From Pedobacter puniceum (GTDB lineage Bacteria; Bacteroidota; Bacteroidia; Sphingobacteriales; Sphingobacteriaceae): DNA of 64,000 nt. This document shows, in pieces, positions 33,007-41,301 of the stretch; position 1 is the stretch's first letter; the number at the start of each line of letters is the position of its first letter. Below the pieces are notes generated by a model that was not told where the DNA came from, searched no databases, and saw only the letters and a program-made list of their open reading frames with translations. The stretch lies in NCBI RefSeq assembly GCF_009674685.1, contig NZ_WKJI01000003.1:1-64000 (forward strand), given 5' to 3'. The position numbers were made by a program, and so were the translations under genes.

Positions 33007-33210
33007 TTATTTTGCTATGCTATCTGTGGTAGCAACAGAATCTGTGGCAACATTGTCTTGTGGTAAAGAATCTTTTAAAGCATCTTGCAATAAAGAATCG
33101 GCTTTAGCCTGATTTAAAGAGTCTAATTGCTCATCTGTTTTTACCTCTTGGTTACAAGCAGTACCTGCAAAACCAATAACCAAAGTAAGTACCCAAAATA
33201 ACTTTTTCAT
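33007..33210 (-). CDS. Small lipoprotein, function unknown
   Basis: The 67-residue product has a lysine-led signal (MKKLFWVLTLVIGFAGTAC) and lipobox GTAC at Cys19. The mature part is only 48 residues, very acidic and low in complexity, with repeated DSL, DSV and TDS steps and no predicted fold. It is probably a flexible lipid-anchored peptide in the periplasm. It lies 92 bases after the der stop, beyond a strong hairpin, so it may be expressed separately from der. No family was recognised. Confidence 0.7.
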   Translation of the reverse strand: MKKLFWVLTLVIGFAGTACNQEVKTDEQLDSLNQAKADSLLQDALKDSLPQDNVATDSVATTDSIAK

Positions 33211-33253
33211 CTGTTTTATATTTTTAAAGCCTTTTTGGTAGAAAAACTTTTAG

Positions 33254-33284
33254 GTTTAGCATCATGATTATCATGATGCTAAAC
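33254..33284 (-). terminator. Perfect 14-bp hairpin after der (terminator or processing stem)
   Basis: GTTTAGCATCATGA and TCATGATGCTAAAC are exact complements across a 3-nt loop, 19 bases downstream of the der stop. On the minus strand a U-rich stretch (GTTTTT) begins only about 7 bases after the stem, so it is an imperfect intrinsic terminator. An mRNA-stabilising stem is the alternative. Confidence 0.55.
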
Positions 33285-33302
33285 AGGCAGGCTTTATGTT
33301 TA

Positions 33303-34604
33303 TTATTTCTGTCTAAAGAATATTTGAATAGGAACACCAGAAAAATCAAAATGTTCTCTCAATTTATTCTCCAAAAATCTTTTGTAAGGTTCTTTAATGT
33401 ATTGCGGTAAATTACAGAAGAAGGCAAACATTGGTGACGATGCATTAATCTGAGTGATGTATTTAATCTTAATGTGTTTACCTTTTATAGCCGGAGGAGG
33501 TGTATTCTCTATAATAGGCAATAAAATATCATTCAGTTTAGAAGTAGGTATTTTCTTGGTTTTATTTTCAAATACCTTAACTGCAGCTTCTACTGTTTTA
33601 AATATTCTTTGTTTTTCTGTAACAGAAGTAAAGATGATAGGAATATCTGTAAAAGGAGCTATTTTCTCATGAATTTTAGCTTCAAAAGCTTTCGCTGTTT
33701 TATGGTCTTTCTCTATCACATCCCATTTATTAACCACCAATACTAGGCCTTTTTTGTTTTTCTCGGCCAGATGGAAAATATTAATATCTTGAGATTCTAT
33801 ACCTTCAGCGGCATCAATCATTAAAATTACCACATCTGCTTCTTCTAAAGCTTTAATGGTTCTCATTACCGAGTAAAACTCTATATTTTCTCTAACCTTA
33901 GTCTTTTTACGCAATCCGGCAGTATCTATTAACATAAACTCATGTCCAAATTGGTTGTAATGGATATGTATCGAGTCTCTGGTTGTACCCGCAATATTGG
34001 TAACGATGTTTCTGTCTTTGCCAATTAAAGCATTAATCATTGATGATTTACCCACGTTTGGTCTGCCTACTATGGCAAATTTTGGCAAACTATCGCTTTC
34101 TTCAACATCGTCTTCTAAGTGTTTGGCAACTTCGTCTAATAAATCTCCAGTTCCAGAACCAGACATAGAAGAAATACAATAAATCTCCCCTAAACCAAAG
34201 CTGTAAAACTCTGTAGCGTCTGATTGTAGTTGGTAATTATCAACCTTATTTACAGCAACAAAAACAGGTTTATTGCTTTTGCGTAAAACGCTGGCAATTT
34301 CATCATCTAAATCTGTAATGCCAGTGGTAACATCAACCATAAAAATAATAACGGTTGCTTCCTCAATTGCAATTAAAACTTGCTCACGTATGGCAGCTTC
34401 AAATACATCTTCAGAGTTTGCTACATAACCTCCGGTATCTATAACAGTAAAGTTTTTGTTGGTCCACTCGGCAAGGCCGTAATGGCGGTCTCTGGTTACA
34501 CCGCTCATATCATCAACTATGGCTTTGCGAGTTTCTGTTAGCCTATTGTATAAAGTTGATTTTCCCACGTTCGGTCTCCCGACGATCGCTACTATATTAC
34601 TCAT
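33303..34604 (-). CDS. der: Ribosome biogenesis GTPase Der (EngA)
   Basis: The 433-residue protein has the unique double GTPase layout. The first G domain (about 1-165) has [16 protein letters not shown] and NKVD. The second (about 175-345) has [21 protein letters not shown] and NKWD. A C-terminal KH-like domain follows (about 350-433, [16 protein letters not shown]). It acts in 50S subunit maturation in the cytosol. All G motifs are intact and length is normal. It is the first gene of its transcript, with the promoter in the spacer before the divergent subtilase. Confidence 0.97.
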   Translation of the reverse strand: MSNIVAIVGRPNVGKSTLYNRLTETRKAIVDDMSGVTRDRHYGLAEWTNKNFTVIDTGGYVANSEDVFEAAIREQVLIAIEEATVIIFMVDVTTGITDLDDEIASVLRKSNKPVFVAVNKVDNYQLQSDATEFYSFGLGEIYCISSMSGSGTGDLLDEVAKHLEDDVEESDSLPKFAIVGRPNVGKSSMINALIGKDRNIVTNIAGTTRDSIHIHYNQFGHEFMLIDTAGLRKKTKVRENIEFYSVMRTIKALEEADVVILMIDAAEGIESQDINIFHLAEKNKKGLVLVVNKWDVIEKDHKTAKAFEAKIHEKIAPFTDIPIIFTSVTEKQRIFKTVEAAVKVFENKTKKIPTSKLNDILLPIIENTPPPAIKGKHIKIKYITQINASSPMFAFFCNLPQYIKEPYKRFLENKLREHFDFSGVPIQIFFRQK

Positions 34605-34855
34605 ATCTGATTGTTTTTCCCAGCCTTATCTTGCCGGCATAATTTTTTGTAGGGGCAAAGGTAGCTAAAAAATCCCGAACAGTAGGTAGGACTCCTGTTT
34701 ATGAGCTTGGTTTCGAGTATCATTTGAGGTATCATCAACTCATCATAGTAACAATTTTGCTGTATGGTGTAATTTTAAGCGAGATTAACAGTTTAAATAA
34801 AAATTTAAAAACATATTCATTATTTTTCCAGACCCTAAAAATTAATAGACAATAT

Positions 34856-36460
34856 ATGAGAATTATAAAAAGGCAGGTGATGAAGACTATTGGATTACTG
34901 GCGCTGTTAGTAATGCCGGCCTTTCTTCAAGCACAAAAGACAGAAAAAACAGATTGGTATAACAAAGATTTACAAAAAGACGGCTCTTTTGGGATAAGTG
35001 CAGATAAAGCTTATCAGGAAATTTTGAAAGGTAAAAAATCAACTCCAGTAATTGTTGCCGTTTTAGATGGCGGAGTTGATACCACCCACGAAGATTTAAA
35101 GTCTGTTTTATGGCAAAATAAATTAGAGATAGCAGGTAATGGTATAGATGATGATAAAAATGGCTATGCGGATGATTTGCGTGGGTGGAATTTTATGGGT
35201 TCTGCTAAAGGAAATGTAGAGTTTGATAACATAGAATTGGTGAGGGTTTTATTAAGAGATATGGAGAAGTTTGATGGAAAAGACTCTAACTCGGTACGAA
35301 AAGCAGAATTGCCAGCGCTAAGAGCTTACCAAAAAAACCTAAGAATTTACGACCAAAAGAAACGTAAAGCAGAGCAAGAGTATTTCATGCTATACTCGGT
35401 TAAAAAAACGGTTGATTCTTTAATTGCATCAACAGGGAAAGACAAACCAAATTTAGATGAGTTTAAAGCTTCAAGCCCTACTTCTAAGCAGCAAGAGCAA
35501 ATCAAGAAGCTTATTTTGGTTAACATGAAGGCTAATAAAAGCGATGATTTTCAGGATTTTTATGAGCAAGAGCTTGCCAAAGGTGTAAAATATTATTACG
35601 AGCAATTGTATTATCACTTAAATATGGCTTATAATTCTAGACCCCTTGTGGGTGATAATTACCAAAATAGCTACGAAAAAAGCTATGGTAATTTAGATGT
35701 AATGGGCCCCGATGCCGAGCATGGAAGCCATGTAGCGGGTATTATTGCAGCAGATAGAACCAATAACAAAGGTATAAGAGGCGTTGCAGATAACGTAAGT
35801 ATTTTAGCTGTGAGAACAGTGCCTAACGGCGATGAGCGTGATAAAGATGTGGCCAATAGCATTATTTACGCTGTTGATCATGGTGCAAAAGTTATCAATA
35901 TGAGTTTTGGTAAAAGCCATAGCTGGGATAAAGAAGCGGTAGACAAGGCCGTACAATATGCCATGAAAAAAGATGTTTTGCTGGTACATGCAGCAGGTAA
36001 TGATAATAAAAATCTAGACCTAGAGCGTGTTTACCCTAACAGATATTTTAACAATGGCAAAACCGCCCAAGCTTGGATAGAAGTTGGTGCTTCTGATGCT
36101 AAAAACGATAAAACCCTAAAAGCAAGTTTCTCTAATTATGGAAAAACTACGGTTGATGTTTTTGCCCCTGGTGTTGATATCAATTCTACCATACCGGGTT
36201 CTTTATACAAAGCTAATAGTGGTACCAGCATGGCAGCACCCGTAGTAAGTGGCTTAGCAGCTTTAATAAGATCTTATTATCCTGCCTTAAGTGCAGTTCA
36301 AGTGAAAGAAATCATCATGAAATCTGTTGTGAAGGTTAACCAGGATGTAGAATTTATGGTTGATGGTAAAAAAGTAAAAGTTCCTTTTGCTGATTTAAGT
36401 ATTGCTGGTGGTATTGTTAACGCTTATCAAGCTTTAAAATTAGCCGAGACTTATAAATAA
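34856..36460 (+). CDS. S8 family serine peptidase with large insertion
   Basis: The start is at ATG 34856 (MRIIKRQVMKTIGLLALLVM), which gives a proper signal peptide ending LQAQK. A longer open frame from 34724 lacks signal features. The 534-residue product has the subtilase triad Asp71 (VAVLDGGVD), His289 (HGSHVAGIIA) and Ser458 (GTSMAAPVVSG), with oxyanion Asn in HAAGNDN. The Asp-His gap is about 218 residues instead of the usual 40 or so. The extra segment is lysine-rich and helical (about 115-270, RAYQKNLRIYDQKKRKAEQE), perhaps a coiled-coil arm. No T9SS sorting domain is present, so it is probably periplasmic or secreted by another way. A strong terminator follows. Confidence 0.93.
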   Translation: MRIIKRQVMKTIGLLALLVMPAFLQAQKTEKTDWYNKDLQKDGSFGISADKAYQEILKGKKSTPVIVAVLDGGVDTTHEDLKSVLWQNKLEIAGNGIDDDKNGYADDLRGWNFMGSAKGNVEFDNIELVRVLLRDMEKFDGKDSNSVRKAELPALRAYQKNLRIYDQKKRKAEQEYFMLYSVKKTVDSLIASTGKDKPNLDEFKASSPTSKQQEQIKKLILVNMKANKSDDFQDFYEQELAKGVKYYYEQLYYHLNMAYNSRPLVGDNYQNSYEKSYGNLDVMGPDAEHGSHVAGIIAADRTNNKGIRGVADNVSILAVRTVPNGDERDKDVANSIIYAVDHGAKVINMSFGKSHSWDKEAVDKAVQYAMKKDVLLVHAAGNDNKNLDLERVYPNRYFNNGKTAQAWIEVGASDAKNDKTLKASFSNYGKTTVDVFAPGVDINSTIPGSLYKANSGTSMAAPVVSGLAALIRSYYPALSAVQVKEIIMKSVVKVNQDVEFMVDGKKVKVPFADLSIAGGIVNAYQALKLAETYK

Positions 36461-36483
36461 GAATTAAAGGTTTTTAAGTTATT

Positions 36484-36545
36484 ATAAACCCAAGAATAGA
36501 GAGGATTTAACATCATCCTTTTGATTCTTGGGTTTTTATTTTTAT
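36484..36545 (+). terminator. Intrinsic terminator of the subtilase gene
   Basis: AAACCCAAGAAT pairs exactly with ATTCTTGGGTTT. The loop contains a nested GGAT/ATCC pairing, and a T-rich tail (TTTTTATTTTT) follows. Confidence 0.85.
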
Positions 36546-36668
36546 CGATAAGATAAGCCTCTCTTTAAAATTTTATGTTGGTCATTATTAAAAATCTATG
36601 AATTAGCTCTTTACCATATTTTTCTCCTTTGGTATGATATATGGGTGTGAAAGAAAAACATCTATACT

Positions 36669-37823
36669 ATGATAGCAATGAATTATCGTGGTCCACGTCG
36701 CGTACGGATAGACCACAAACCTTATCCTAAAATCTTGCATCCCAATGATGCTATTGTAAAAGTCACCAGATCTTGTATTTGTGGTTCAGATTTACATCTT
36801 TATCACGGTATGGTACCCGATACTCGGGTGGGCTCAACCTTCGGACATGAATTTATAGGTATTGTTGAGGAGATAGGCTCATCGGTAGAAAAATTAAAAG
36901 TTGGCGACCATGTGCTTGTTCCCTTTAATATTGCCTGTGGAAAATGCGCTTTTTGTAAACAAGAGCTATACGGTAATTGCCACGAGTCTAATTCACAAGC
37001 TACTGCCGTAGGTGGTATTTTTGGTTATTCGCACACAGCGGGCGGTTATCAGGGCGGTCAGGCAGAGTATGTTCGAGTCCCTTATGCCGATGTTGGGCCA
37101 ACTATTATTCCTCCTGAAATGGATCCGGATGATGCCGTATTGTTAACCGATGTATTGCCTACTGGATATCAAGCTGCGGAAATGGGTGGTATTCAAAAAG
37201 GAGATACAGTGGTGGTTTTTGGTGCTGGTCCGGTTGGTATCATGGCAGCAAAATGTGCTTGGCTTTTTGGTGCAGCTAGGGTAATTGTGATAGACCATAT
37301 TGATTACCGTTTAGAGTTTGTAAAGAACTACGCCAATTGTGAAGCTTACAATTTCAAAAGCATGGATGATCCTGTAGTTTTTCTTAAAAAGGCAACAGAT
37401 TGGCTAGGTGCCGATGTTTGTATAGATGCCGTAGGGGCAGATGCCGCAGGTAGTGCCCTACAAACCATTACAGGTAAAAAGTTATTATTGCAAGCGGGTG
37501 CCGCTACGGCACTTCATTGGGCAATCAATTCGGTTAAAAAGGGTGGTATAGTTTCTATTGTTGGTGTTTATGGGCCAACTGGTAATCTTATTCCTATTGG
37601 AAATGTAGTAAATAAAGGCATCACCATCAGGGCAAATCAAGCATCAGTTAAAAGATTACTGCCTAAAATGATAGAGCATGTGCAAGCAGGAAGAATAAAT
37701 CCTAAAGCCATCATCACTCATCGGGTGCCTTTAGAAGAAGTTGCCGAGGCTTATCATATCTTCTCCTCAAAATTAGATAACTGTATTAAAACTGTTCTTA
37801 TACCACCATCAGTAAGGTCATAA
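36669..37823 (+). CDS. Zinc-dependent alcohol dehydrogenase (MDR family)
   Basis: The 384-residue cytosolic enzyme has the medium-chain dehydrogenase layout. Catalytic zinc ligands lie in CICGSDLHLYHG and GHEFIGIVEEIG. The structural zinc site has four cysteines (CGKCAFCKQELYGNC), and the Rossmann motif is VVFGAGPVGIMAA. The sequence resembles the glutathione-independent formaldehyde dehydrogenase-like branch, including the long segment after the structural zinc (GGYQGGQAEYVRVPYAD). The aldehyde or alcohol substrate is not certain. The next gene begins 11 bases after the stop, so the two probably form a unit. In related genomes such pairs are stress-induced; regulation is not visible here. 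Confidence 0.93.
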   Translation: MIAMNYRGPRRVRIDHKPYPKILHPNDAIVKVTRSCICGSDLHLYHGMVPDTRVGSTFGHEFIGIVEEIGSSVEKLKVGDHVLVPFNIACGKCAFCKQELYGNCHESNSQATAVGGIFGYSHTAGGYQGGQAEYVRVPYADVGPTIIPPEMDPDDAVLLTDVLPTGYQAAEMGGIQKGDTVVVFGAGPVGIMAAKCAWLFGAARVIVIDHIDYRLEFVKNYANCEAYNFKSMDDPVVFLKKATDWLGADVCIDAVGADAAGSALQTITGKKLLLQAGAATALHWAINSVKKGGIVSIVGVYGPTGNLIPIGNVVNKGITIRANQASVKRLLPKMIEHVQAGRINPKAIITHRVPLEEVAEAYHIFSSKLDNCIKTVLIPPSVRS

Positions 37824-37834
37824 AGCTATTTATC

Positions 37835-38338
37835 ATGAAAAATAAAAAAATAAATCCAACAGAAATTGAAGGGTGGGGTGTTGATGCAGATACGCAAAAC
37901 GACCCTACCTATCCTATAAGAAATAGAAGCCAAGAAGAGCATAAAGGTTATGATTGGGAAAGACCAGAACAGCAAGCTAAAACGGTAGAGGTTTTACAGT
38001 CTGTGGAAAGGCCACATGTAACAGCCGTATTTGGAGCCTCCATACCACCTTATGGATTAAGCGGAATGATACGTAGACAAGCGTTTAAGTATAGCGAGTC
38101 TAGCTTTGCACATTGGTTGCCGCTTATTCTTGCCGATAGGGTAAATGTGGTAGAAGGTATTTTGGATGATCTTAAGCATGGTCATTTTCCTAATCTCTTT
38201 GCTGAAAAAGGCTTAGGTGCCGAGTGGAAATATAATCGTAAAGCATTTACGAAAAAATTAGTTGTTAAAGCATTGGTAGTAACAACAGCTATTGCGCTCA
38301 TATGCCTTGCTAAACGGAAAAATAATAGGTTTAAATAA
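37835..38338 (+). CDS. Hypothetical protein with C-terminal membrane segment
   Basis: The 167-residue product has a hydrophilic N-terminal part rich in acidic and proline residues (GWGVDADTQNDPTYP, DWERPEQQ), a middle segment ASIPPYGLSGMIRRQAFKYS followed by a helical stretch (VNVVEGILDDL), and one hydrophobic helix near residues 138-158 before a basic end (AKRKNNRFK). The same architecture is common in stress-related proteins encoded next to zinc alcohol dehydrogenases in Bacteroidota, but I cannot name a family. It probably sits in the inner membrane with its N-terminus in the cytosol. It is cotranscribed with the dehydrogenase gene 11 bp upstream. Confidence 0.75.
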   Translation: MKNKKINPTEIEGWGVDADTQNDPTYPIRNRSQEEHKGYDWERPEQQAKTVEVLQSVERPHVTAVFGASIPPYGLSGMIRRQAFKYSESSFAHWLPLILADRVNVVEGILDDLKHGHFPNLFAEKGLGAEWKYNRKAFTKKLVVKALVVTTAIALICLAKRKNNRFK

Positions 38339-38480
38339 TTTGAAGCTTTTTTTAATAATGTACAAGATTACAGTAAACTCTTTGGATTTTGCTTTGTGGT
38401 TTACTGTGATTTTTGAACATTATATATTGAGCAATTTTAATATAGCCCTAAAGGTATCTCTTCATTGGGCTAATTTATGA

Positions 38481-38780
38481 TTAAATCCAAAGAAAGATTT
38501 TAACATCATCATCTACCTTAAGATTTTCTTGCTTACGTATAGAGGCCTTAAGAGGTAGTAAATAAGTATTCTGTTTTTTATCAAACCAAATAGCTGTTGT
38601 CCATTGGCTTAATTTTATTTGAGCAAGTGCTTTCATACGACCCCAGCCTTCTTCTTGCCATTTTAAATTTTGTCTTATTTCTAAAGCTATGTCTACAGGT
38701 AGAGATACAAAATGCCAGCCATTGGGTCCGGTATATTGCCAAATTTTTGCTGAGAATTCGTATTTGATTTTTCCTTGCAT
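38481..38780 (-). CDS. DUF1905 domain protein
   Basis: The 99-residue product matches the DUF1905 pattern: N-terminal KYEFSAKIWQYTGPNGWHFV, a central GWGRMKALAQIKLSQWTTAIW, then YLLPLKASIRKQENLKVDDD. The family folds as a small beta barrel of unknown function, often alone or fused to YdeI-like domains. The gene is complete with an ordinary start. It lies 33 bp after the stop of the YCII-type gene on the same strand, so both may share a transcript. Confidence 0.85.
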   Translation of the reverse strand: MQGKIKYEFSAKIWQYTGPNGWHFVSLPVDIALEIRQNLKWQEEGWGRMKALAQIKLSQWTTAIWFDKKQNTYLLPLKASIRKQENLKVDDDVKIFLWI

Positions 38781-38813
38781 TACTTAAATAGAAATTTTAG
38801 AGTGTGGTTTTCA

Positions 38814-39308
38814 TTAACGGTTTGATTTCCAAATTTTATCAGAAAACGGCAAGTATTCTGGAAGTGCCGCCGAACCATACCAAGTAAAGATTTCATAATC
38901 TAATAAACCATTTTTTATAGCAAGGTCTGTTAATAATAATTCTTTTACTTCTTCTATTGATTTAAGGTTATTTAAGATAAAGATGCCTCTGTAATTATTT
39001 TCATTTTTGCCTAAAGGTCCGGCTACAATAAGTTTTCCTTCTTCAACCAAACGGGTAATGTTATCCATATGTCCTCTAAAACTTTTGTTAGTTAGCTCTT
39101 TATCAGCGGTTTTGTTTGCACCCGTTTTTAGTATAACAAAAAAGTATTTTTTCATTCCATAATCATCCCCACCCAATTTATCGGCTAATGCTTTATCATA
39201 GTTGGGGTTTAAGACTAATGTATCTTTAACTCCTGCTTTATTAGCATTGGATTGTCCAAAAGCTAGCTTTACAGCTAAGATTGCGATGATTAGGAAAATA
39301 TATTTCAT
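38814..39308 (-). CDS. Exported YCII-related domain protein
   Basis: The 164-residue product has a Sec signal peptide (about 1-18, ending LAFGQS), which is unusual because YCII-fold proteins are mostly cytosolic. The YCII-like segment begins near residue 50 with MKKYFFVILKTG. It continues through GHMDNITRLVEEGKLIVAGPLG, the family core with the conserved His and Asp, and IFILNNLKSIEEVKELL. It may be a periplasmic small-molecule binding or enzyme-like protein; the activity is unknown. It is the last chromosomal gene before the cassette array and marks the distal edge of that array. Confidence 0.8.
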   Translation of the reverse strand: MKYIFLIIAILAVKLAFGQSNANKAGVKDTLVLNPNYDKALADKLGGDDYGMKKYFFVILKTGANKTADKELTNKSFRGHMDNITRLVEEGKLIVAGPLGKNENNYRGIFILNNLKSIEEVKELLLTDLAIKNGLLDYEIFTWYGSAALPEYLPFSDKIWKSNR

Positions 39309-39524
39309 CGTTAAGAGATTTAAAGGTCTGTTTGGTAAGTGTAATCTTCTCTTAAATATAGAATTTTAAAGAGTTTAAACGAAATAGTGTTTATTAATGG
39401 AGTAATGGTTTGCAGGTTTGAAATTTGCGGTTTTACTTGCAAGAACTTGTCTGCCCGTTCAAACTTAATGAAAAAAGATGAAGGAAGTAAAACCACTTCG
39501 CCCGCAATTTCTTAAACCTGTTGT

Positions 39525-39872
39525 GTGCGCCTTGAATGGTAACACACTTGCGGAACCGATTACGCTATTGCATTTGGATGGACTGGAAGAAACCGGAACG
39601 TAAAAGGAAAAACCTGATACGATTAGGAGTAGATGCCGACCATGCTTATGCATGGAGCAGGACAAGAAAAGGAGGATGGCGAATAGCCCAAAGCCCAATC
39701 CTTAATACGACCATAACTATTAAACGGTTAAAGCAAAAAGGCTACATACCCATGCTAGAGATTTACACAAAGCTCAACCCATCAGTTTACGAACCGCCGT
39801 ATACGAGAACCGTACGTACGGTGGTGTGAGAGGCGCACTCTGTCAGGTTTCTGGCAGAGCCGTCTACTCGAT
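39525..39872 (+). mobile_element. Group II intron copy 1, internally deleted (348 nt)
   Basis: It keeps 18 nt of the 5' end (GTGCGCCTTGAATGGTAA) and the last 320 or so nt, which are almost identical to copy 2. These include the maturase tail, an intact domain V (39793-39823, with the 2-nt CG bulge and AGAA-type loop) and domain VI ending in CGAT. Domains I to IV are missing. Boundaries GTGCG...AT agree with group II rules, and removing it restores GTTATGC in the attC. It cannot self-splice as it stands. Confidence 0.85.
39548..39829 (+). pseudogene. Group II intron maturase tail (deletion remnant)
   Basis: This is the C-terminal 93 codons of the intron-encoded protein: LRNRLRYCIWMDWKKPERKR through RRLGVDADHAYAW-like sequence, ending EPPYTRTVRTVV inside domain V. 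It lacks the whole reverse-transcriptase domain. It retains GAG where copy 2 has an early TAG, so this copy shows the ancestral C-terminus. Confidence 0.85.
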
Positions 39873-39884
39873 TATGCCCAGTTT

Positions 39885-40334
39885 TTATTTTTCTGTCCAA
39901 TACTTTTCTTTTAAATATTCTGTCTTTTTAATGTCGCAACCTAATACAAATACTCTATAAACAGGTCTGTCTATTTCGTAATATGGTATTTTGTCTTCAA
40001 AATATACTGTTTCCATTGTCTCCAATATGTTTTTTAAATCGTTGATTTTATTTATGTCTGTGGAAAAACCAATGCAATGTGTCTTTGCCCATTTGTCAGA
40101 CTTAATTTGATTAAAAGCGTATTCGACAATTTCAATTTCTGACTTGAAGTATTTCAAATTGTCTTTTTGTCCACGTTCTGTATAATACCAAATATAAAGT
40201 CCGCCTGATTTGTCAATTCCAAAACCTTCATAAATACTGCTTCCGTTTATTGAATAGCTATTAAAGTTGAAACAGTTTTCTTTCATCCAATTTTCAAGTT
40301 CGATTTCTGTCTTTGGTATATAAACACTATCCAT
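39885..40334 (-). CDS. Cassette 4, second gene: hypothetical protein
   Basis: The 149-residue soluble protein has no signal peptide. It starts MDSVYIPKTEIELENWMKEN and looks alpha/beta, with a strand-rich middle (GGLYIWYYTERGQKDNLKYF), a helical segment (EIEIVEYAFNQIKSDKW) and an aromatic end (RPVYRVFVLGCD). I do not recognise the family. It overlaps the end of the upstream gene by 8 bases, so the two form one translationally coupled unit within one cassette. The stop is only 8 bases from the attC core, the tight packing expected of a cassette. In cassette arrays such genes are usually unknown. Confidence 0.72.
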   Translation of the reverse strand: MDSVYIPKTEIELENWMKENCFNFNSYSINGSSIYEGFGIDKSGGLYIWYYTERGQKDNLKYFKSEIEIVEYAFNQIKSDKWAKTHCIGFSTDINKINDLKNILETMETVYFEDKIPYYEIDRPVYRVFVLGCDIKKTEYLKEKYWTEK

Positions 40335-40668
40335 TTGTCAGTTTCTTATATGTAAATGTTCTCAACTCAATTTCAGTCTTTAATTTTTCAAATTCGTTGT
40401 CAAAATATAATTTAAAGAAGTGTTTTACGTCTTCCCAATTGTCAAGCTTAGTTTGAATTTGTTCGTCTTGATTTTCTCCATAAACAAAAAATAGGTCAAG
40501 GTTTTTGTGAACTTCAAGGACAAATTCGTTCTCCATATGTCCAACCCAAAAAGCTCCGTGTTCTTCGTCCATTCGGATTGTTTCTTCAATTGCGGATTTT
40601 ATGTCGTCAAAGGTTGCGTTCTCAACTGAGTCGCCCCAACCTTTTTCTATCCAAATGTTTGTTGTCAT
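40327..40668 (-). CDS. Cassette 4, first gene: hypothetical protein
   Basis: The 113-residue product starts at ATG 40668 (MTTNIWIEKGWGDSVENATF). An earlier ATG at 40692 lies inside the attC core GTTATGC and would add eight residues; both are possible. The protein is acidic, with a helix IKSAIEETIRMDEEHGAFW, a strand pair FVLEVHKNLDLFFVYG and a helical C-terminus (DVKHFFKLYFDNEFEKLKTE). The size, charge and pairing with another small soluble protein would suit an immunity-type protein, but nothing in the sequence proves it. Family unknown. Confidence 0.72.
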   Translation of the reverse strand: MTTNIWIEKGWGDSVENATFDDIKSAIEETIRMDEEHGAFWVGHMENEFVLEVHKNLDLFFVYGENQDEQIQTKLDNWEDVKHFFKLYFDNEFEKLKTEIELRTFTYKKLTNG

Positions 40669-41301
40669 ACGTGTCGTTCTAAAATTGGGCATAACGTTTT
40701 GCGTATATGACTTGTGGCGGTTTTCGAAGCACTTTCTTGTCGGCTGGTACTAAATTTACTTAAAAGCACAAAACTTGAATTTACCACTTTCTCCGCCATA
40801 AGTTATATACGCTGTGTGCGCCTTGAATGGTAAATATAGTTCTTTAAATATAAAGATTAAAGAGTTCCAGAGGGTGTAAGTCCCTTATTCGCTGGGGTAA
40901 CGCCTGGAAGAATTAGCAAGTCGCAAGGTGGCTTAGCGTGAGCGATACACTAAAGTAAGCGAGACTGCAAAAGTCTGCACTGACGAACAGAAACTGGATA
41001 AGAGGCATCATTGAGTGGATGAGATGGCACAGCACATCGAAGTCCAAAGAAAACCAAAAGCTCAAAGATGTAGATTCAGCAGGAGTAGATTGAAGGATAT
41101 TTATCTTACCGAGGGAGATCTCTTAGATTACGAGCTAATCATAAAGAGAAGTCAGCAGAGGTCGTAGTACTTGAGGCAACGAGGTATCAACAAACGATAC
41201 AAGGTCTCACAAACAAGGAAGGACCGAACGTAAATTGGTTCTTAATTTACAAAGGACTGGCGTAAGCCATAGCCCTGTAGAAGCGGAACAGGAAGAACAA
41301 A

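Larger units (their letters stand above)
39412..39877 (-). other. attC-like site D, split by intron copy 1 (distal end of array)
   Basis: Without the intron the site joins 39524 to 39873. On the minus strand it opens with GCATAAC, and its arms pair AGGTTT...AATTGCGG...GGTTTTACTT with AAGTAAAACC...CGCAAATTTC...AAACCT. The closing core that should read GTT is replaced by GCAAACC, so this last site looks decayed or marks the array end. Confidence 0.7.

Noticed and set aside
34724-34855. Upstream start adding 44 residues to the subtilase
   Set aside because: The extension has no signal-peptide character; the later ATG gives a clear signal peptide.
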